Below the pieces are notes generated by a model, which ran no database searches, had not been told where the DNA came from, and saw only the letters and a program-made list of their open reading frames with translations. 10,629 bases of DNA from an uncultured Spongiibacteraceae bacterium (GTDB taxonomy: Bacteria; Pseudomonadota; Gammaproteobacteria; Pseudomonadales; Dasaniaceae): the NCBI GenBank assembly GCA_937969395.1, contig CALBVI010000028.1, forward strand, positions 1 to 10,629, written 5' to 3'. Made by a program: the position numbers and the translations under genes. Positions 8,228 through 10,629 of the stretch are shown here, in pieces. Positions within the stretch are counted from its first letter, which is position 1; each line of letters opens with the position of its first letter.

Positions 8228-8632
8228 ATGGCATTTCAAAGTGGTCAATCAACGACCTTAATTTCAAAAGATTCCGAGATTGATGGCAATATTAAATTTA
8301 GCGGTGACTTAGAAGTGCAGGGTTTAGTGCGAGGCAATATCTCGGCAGCCCCTGACAGCAAGGCGACCGTAAGAGTCGTTGAAGGTGGTCGTGTTGAGGG
8401 TGAAATCCATGCGCCAGTGGTGATTATTAATGGGCGCATTGTGGGTGATGTCCATTGTAGTGAGCATGTTGAGCTGGCCGCAAAGGCCGAAGTCGAGGGC
8501 AATGTGCACTACAATTTAATCGAAATGGTTAAAGGTTCGCAGGTTAACGGTAATTTAATGTATGCCGGTAATCAGAAGAAAACGGGCAAAATAGAGTCTT
8601 TGCTTACGAATAATCAAGCTTCTAACTCTTAA
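8228..8632 (+). CDS. Bactofilin (polymer-forming cytoskeletal protein)
   Basis: Bactofilins polymerise without nucleotide into membrane-associated filaments that position cell-wall enzymes and other proteins. The 134-residue product has the family layout: a short flexible N-terminus (M-A-F-Q-S-G-Q-S-T-T), a right-handed beta-helix core (about residues 13-112) with repeating short strands and glycine turns (I-D-G-N-I, V-Q-G-L-V-R-G-N-I, V-E-G-E-I, I-V-G-D-V, V-E-G-N-V, V-N-G-N-L), and a disordered tail. The hydrophobic pair near the start of the core (L-I-S-K-D-S-E-I) is typical. It lies downstream of the membrane coiled-coil gene and about 1.6 kb from the end of an M23 endopeptidase gene on the other strand; bactofilin genes are often near M23 peptidase genes. 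No clear promoter was found in the 182-base gap, so it may be expressed from the argC transcript. Confidence 0.95.
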   Translation: MAFQSGQSTTLISKDSEIDGNIKFSGDLEVQGLVRGNISAAPDSKATVRVVEGGRVEGEIHAPVVIINGRIVGDVHCSEHVELAAKAEVEGNVHYNLIEMVKGSQVNGNLMYAGNQKKTGKIESLLTNNQASNS

Positions 8633-8635
8633 TTC

Positions 8636-8665
8636 TTGACTAAAACGGTTGGTTTTTAGGATAAT
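8636..8665 (+). promoter_or_regulatory. Sigma70-type promoter of erpA
   Basis: TTGACT (8636-8641, 5/6) and GATAAT (8660-8665, 5/6) are spaced by 18 bases, starting 3 bases after the bactofilin stop. The start site would be about 8672, leaving a leader of about 72 bases before erpA. It implies erpA can be expressed separately from argC and the bactofilin. Confidence 0.6.
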
Positions 8666-8700
8666 CAGCCGATGAGTGCCGCACTTGCGGTATAAGGCTG
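8666..8700. repeat. Nested dyad at the erpA transcription start
   Basis: The outer arms CAGCC (8666-8670) and GGCTG (8696-8700) enclose the inner arms CCGCA (8679-8683) and TGCGG (8686-8690), all exact complements. The element begins right after the erpA -10 box and spans the predicted start site. That position suits an operator; the inner hairpin alone would lie in the transcribed leader. It does not clearly match the IscR sites I remember. No T-run follows, so it is not a terminator. Confidence 0.45.
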
Positions 8701-8732
8701 CAGTGTTTTTGTAGTGAGAGTGTTGAATAATC

Positions 8733-8736
8733 GAGG
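8733..8736 (+). promoter_or_regulatory. Ribosome binding site that decides the erpA start
   Basis: GAGG (8733-8736) lies 7 bases before the ATG at 8744. The in-frame GTG at 8714 would add ten residues ([10 protein letters not shown]) not seen in ErpA proteins and has no comparable ribosome site. Confidence 0.75.
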
Positions 8737-8743
8737 TGTGTGT

Positions 8744-9097
8744 ATGTCAGCAGCAGAGCAGTTTACCCCACAGGTGCTGATATTGACTGAAAGAGCGGTC
8801 GCTAAATTAAAAAACTTAATTGAAGCTGAATCCAATGATGAGCTGAAGCTGCGTGTTTTTGTTACCGGTGGTGGCTGTGCTGGTTTCTCTTACGGTTTTA
8901 CATTCGATGAAATCGTTGCTGATGATGATACGGTTGTTGAGCAGGATAATGTTTTTGCGCTAGTTGACCCTATGAGTTACCAGTATTTAGTAGGCGCTGA
9001 AGTCGATTATATTGAAGGGCTTGAAGGTTCACGCTTTGTTGTTGGTAATCCTAATGCCGACACTACCTGCGGCTGTGGTTCTTCTTTTTCTATATAG
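8744..9097 (+). CDS. erpA: Iron-sulfur cluster insertion protein ErpA
   Basis: ErpA is an A-type carrier that receives iron-sulfur clusters from the ISC machinery and delivers them to apoproteins, including those of isoprenoid synthesis and respiration, in the cytoplasm. With the ATG at 8744 the protein is 117 residues, the normal family length. The three cluster-binding cysteines are present with proper spacing: C45 in [10 protein letters not shown], and C109 and C111 in T-T-C-G-C-G-S-S-F at the C-terminus. The segment [11 protein letters not shown] (74-84) is also typical. The C-terminus (S-S-F-S-I) and N-terminus (S-A-A-E-Q-F-T-P) fit ErpA rather than IscA or SufA, though family members are close. 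It has its own promoter with a nested dyad, and converges with anmK 38 bases further on; no clear terminator separates them. Confidence 0.95.
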   Translation: MSAAEQFTPQVLILTERAVAKLKNLIEAESNDELKLRVFVTGGGCAGFSYGFTFDEIVADDDTVVEQDNVFALVDPMSYQYLVGAEVDYIEGLEGSRFVVGNPNADTTCGCGSSFSI

Positions 9098-9135
9098 CTT
9101 TGTGAGTAAGCGTTAATTGCTTTGAGCGGTTTTCT

Positions 9136-10254
9136 TTAAGCGAAATATATTGCCCCTAAAATAGTTTCGCAATTAGCCCCTGTTACATTCATTAAATTAC
9201 CTGATTTCTTTTCTAGTGTTTGTTTGGCGAGCCAAGCAAAGGCTGCGGCTTCTATCCATTCAGGTGCAATTCCCAGTTGCTGTGTGCTCGCAACAATGGT
9301 GGGGTGAGTGAGTGCTTCCAAACGCAGCATAAGCTGTGTGTTATATGCGCCGCCCCCACAAATATAAATTTCATTTACTGGTTCGGGTAGCTGATTGAGC
9401 GCTTGAGTAATCGACTGTGTGGTTAGTTCCAGCAAAGTTGCCTGTACGTCCTCTGCCGCATAATTATTGCTGTTAATCCCTTGCTCAATAAACTCGAGAT
9501 TAAAATCCTCTCTGCCTGTGCTCTTGGGGATGGGTTTGGCAAAGAAGGGATCGGCTAATAATTTTTCTAGCAGTGGTTTGATAATGCTGCCGCTGCTAGC
9601 CCACTGTCCTTTGGTGTCGTATTTTTTTTGCTGTGTTTTTTGAATCCAGCTATCGAGCAGAATATTGCCGGGGCCGGTATCAAAGCCAAGGTGTTGGCCA
9701 TTGGCATTTAGATAAGTGATGTTGGCCATGCCGCCGATATTAATGATAGCCCGGTTGTGTTGGCTTGAGCTAAATACTGCCCGGTGAAAGGTCGGTGCTA
9801 GAGGTGCTCCCTGGCCGCCTGCAGCGATATCTTTGCGGCGAAAGTCTGCAACAGTGGTAATGCCAGTTTCGAAAGCGATGGTATTGGGATCGCCAATTTG
9901 TAAGGTAAAGGGGTGTGTTGCTTGGGGTCGGTGGCGAATGGTTTGACCGTGACTACCGATGGCAGCAATATCTTGAGGTTTTAGCTGGTTGCGTTCTAAT
10001 AATGTTGTTACTGCATGGGTGAAGGCGCTGGCTAGTTGTCGATCAGCTTCCCCCAGTCGTTCTATTTCGTTGTCACCGGGTGAGCACAGGCGGATAAGTT
10101 CACTGCGAAGTTCATCGGGAATATGGTGTTCTAGTGTGTCGATAATTGAATATTGGTTTTGATCAAAACTGACAAGTGCGGCATCAATGCTATCGAGGCT
10201 AGTGCCGGACATGAGTCCAATATAGAGTTTTGCTTGGCTGGCTAGTATTTCCAC
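9136..10254 (-). CDS. anmK: Anhydro-N-acetylmuramic acid kinase
   Basis: AnmK cleaves the 1,6-anhydro ring of anhMurNAc released in murein turnover and phosphorylates it with ATP to MurNAc-6-phosphate, in the cytoplasm. The 372 residues match the family. Signatures are the N-terminal Y-I-G-L-M-S-G-T-S-L-D-S (11-22), I-G-S-H-G-Q-T-I-R-H (99-108), A-D-F-R-R-K-D-I-A-A-G-G-Q-G-A-P-L (136-152), the catalytic aspartate D192 in F-D-T-G-P-G-N, and the late C-G-G-G-A-Y-N (299-305) ATP-binding loop. The start is GTG, directly abutting the TAA of the upstream endopeptidase gene (TAAGTG) with no Shine-Dalgarno, which suggests translational coupling. The next in-frame ATG falls inside the conserved M-S-G-T-S loop, so it cannot be the start. 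The neighbour frees murein fragments; AnmK recycles them. Confidence 0.95.
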   Translation of the reverse strand: MEILASQAKLYIGLMSGTSLDSIDAALVSFDQNQYSIIDTLEHHIPDELRSELIRLCSPGDNEIERLGEADRQLASAFTHAVTTLLERNQLKPQDIAAIGSHGQTIRHRPQATHPFTLQIGDPNTIAFETGITTVADFRRKDIAAGGQGAPLAPTFHRAVFSSSQHNRAIINIGGMANITYLNANGQHLGFDTGPGNILLDSWIQKTQQKKYDTKGQWASSGSIIKPLLEKLLADPFFAKPIPKSTGREDFNLEFIEQGINSNNYAAEDVQATLLELTTQSITQALNQLPEPVNEIYICGGGAYNTQLMLRLEALTHPTIVASTQQLGIAPEWIEAAAFAWLAKQTLEKKSGNLMNVTGANCETILGAIYFA

Positions 10255-10629
10255 TTAAAGCGTTGTGCTGCCAGAAAGCTGAGAGCTTTTGGCGAGTTTT
10301 TGATGACTGTTATAGGTTTCAAGCTGCATTTGCAGGCCGCTGATTTGCGCTAAGAAATTAGCTTTTTCCTTGGATTCAATGCTTTCAGCTTTAGGTAGCT
10401 TGCTGACAATCGTTCGGGGGTTTTGATGAGTCCCGTTGACTAAAAATTCATAGTGTAAATGTGGGCCGGTGGCATAGCCGGTAGAGCCAACCCAGCCAAT
10501 AATTTGCTGTTGCTTAACTTTTTGGCCTTTTTTTACGCCGCGCTTATGGAGGTGCAAATATTTGGTTTCATACTCGGTGCCGTGGCTGATAAATACGTAG
10601 TTGCCATTGGCCTTGGTGTAGCCTGAGGC
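10255..10629 (-). CDS. M23 family murein endopeptidase, MepM-like (5' part outside window)
   Basis: The frame is open from the right edge (A-S-G-Y-T-K-A-N-G-N-Y-V) to the TAA at 10257-10255, so only the C-terminal 124 residues are in the window; an internal ATG at 10557 is not the start. The piece carries the second half of the LytM/M23 zinc domain: G-N-Y-V-F-I-S-H-G, Y-M-H-L-H-K-R-G, I-I-G-W-V-G-S-T-G-Y-A-T-G-P-H-L-H-Y-E-F, where the last H-x-H holds a zinc ligand and catalytic histidine. The first zinc motif (H-x-x-x-D) lies off the edge. A roughly 70-residue tail follows with a helical, possibly coiled-coil segment. Such enzymes cut peptide cross-links in the periplasm to allow wall growth. 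The position just before anmK matches MepM genes of Pseudomonas relatives; the name is inference from that order. Confidence 0.88.
   Translation of the reverse strand, partial: ASGYTKANGNYVFISHGTEYETKYLHLHKRGVKKGQKVKQQQIIGWVGSTGYATGPHLHYEFLVNGTHQNPRTIVSKLPKAESIESKEKANFLAQISGLQMQLETYNSHQKLAKSSQLSGSTTL

Noticed and set aside
8640..8659. CTAAAAC/GTTTTTAG hairpin after the bactofilin, as a terminator
   Set aside because: AT-rich with a one-base bulge and no T-run; it falls inside the erpA promoter spacer, which explains the region better.
9108..9122. AAGC/GCTT hairpin between erpA and anmK, as a bidirectional terminator
   Set aside because: Only four pairs plus a wobble, and no adjacent T-run.

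Overview
The window looks like chromosomal core-genome DNA from a gammaproteobacterium of the Pseudomonas/Cellvibrionales type, probably a marine one with moderate GC. The evidence is the block argC, DUF6776-like protein, bactofilin, erpA, then anmK and an M23 peptidase on the opposite strand; I remember this order from Pseudomonas and relatives. A Pseudomonas-type magnesium-class HemB and a TIGR04219 outer-membrane barrel fit too. No mobile element, tRNA, rRNA or CRISPR array is visible. No gene-free stretch exceeds 300 bases; the longest gap, about 190 bases, lies at 359-549.

Left half (1-6087), all on the minus strand. In transcription order the genes are a ClC-family chloride channel/transporter with a C-terminal CBS region, hemJ (protoporphyrinogen IX oxidase), hemL (glutamate-1-semialdehyde aminotransferase), hemB (porphobilinogen synthase), a TIGR04219 outer-membrane barrel closed by an intrinsic terminator at 500-524, and a secreted Cys-x-Cys protein cut by the left edge. 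hemL makes 5-aminolevulinate, hemB condenses it to porphobilinogen, and hemJ performs the penultimate oxidation to protoporphyrin IX, so three steps of heme synthesis sit side by side. A promoter with a perfect TATAAT box lies in front of the ClC gene, in the divergent gap shared with argC.

Right half. On the plus strand come argC (arginine biosynthesis), a membrane-anchored coiled-coil protein of DUF6776 type starting 3 bases after argC, a bactofilin, and erpA (iron-sulfur carrier) with its own good sigma70-type promoter and a nested dyad just downstream of the -10 box. Converging from the right edge on the minus strand are a MepM-like M23 murein endopeptidase (N-terminal part outside the window) and anmK (anhydro-MurNAc kinase), joined stop-to-start as TAAGTG. 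The right half therefore combines cell-wall functions (bactofilin, possible membrane partner, endopeptidase, muropeptide recycling) with arginine and iron-sulfur metabolism.

The starts of argC, the bactofilin and erpA were moved downstream of the longest open frame because a clear Shine-Dalgarno sequence and family N-termini favour the later start. The best lead for something undescribed is the possible pairing of the DUF6776 membrane protein with the bactofilin. Everything else appears to be normal housekeeping with some notable details.
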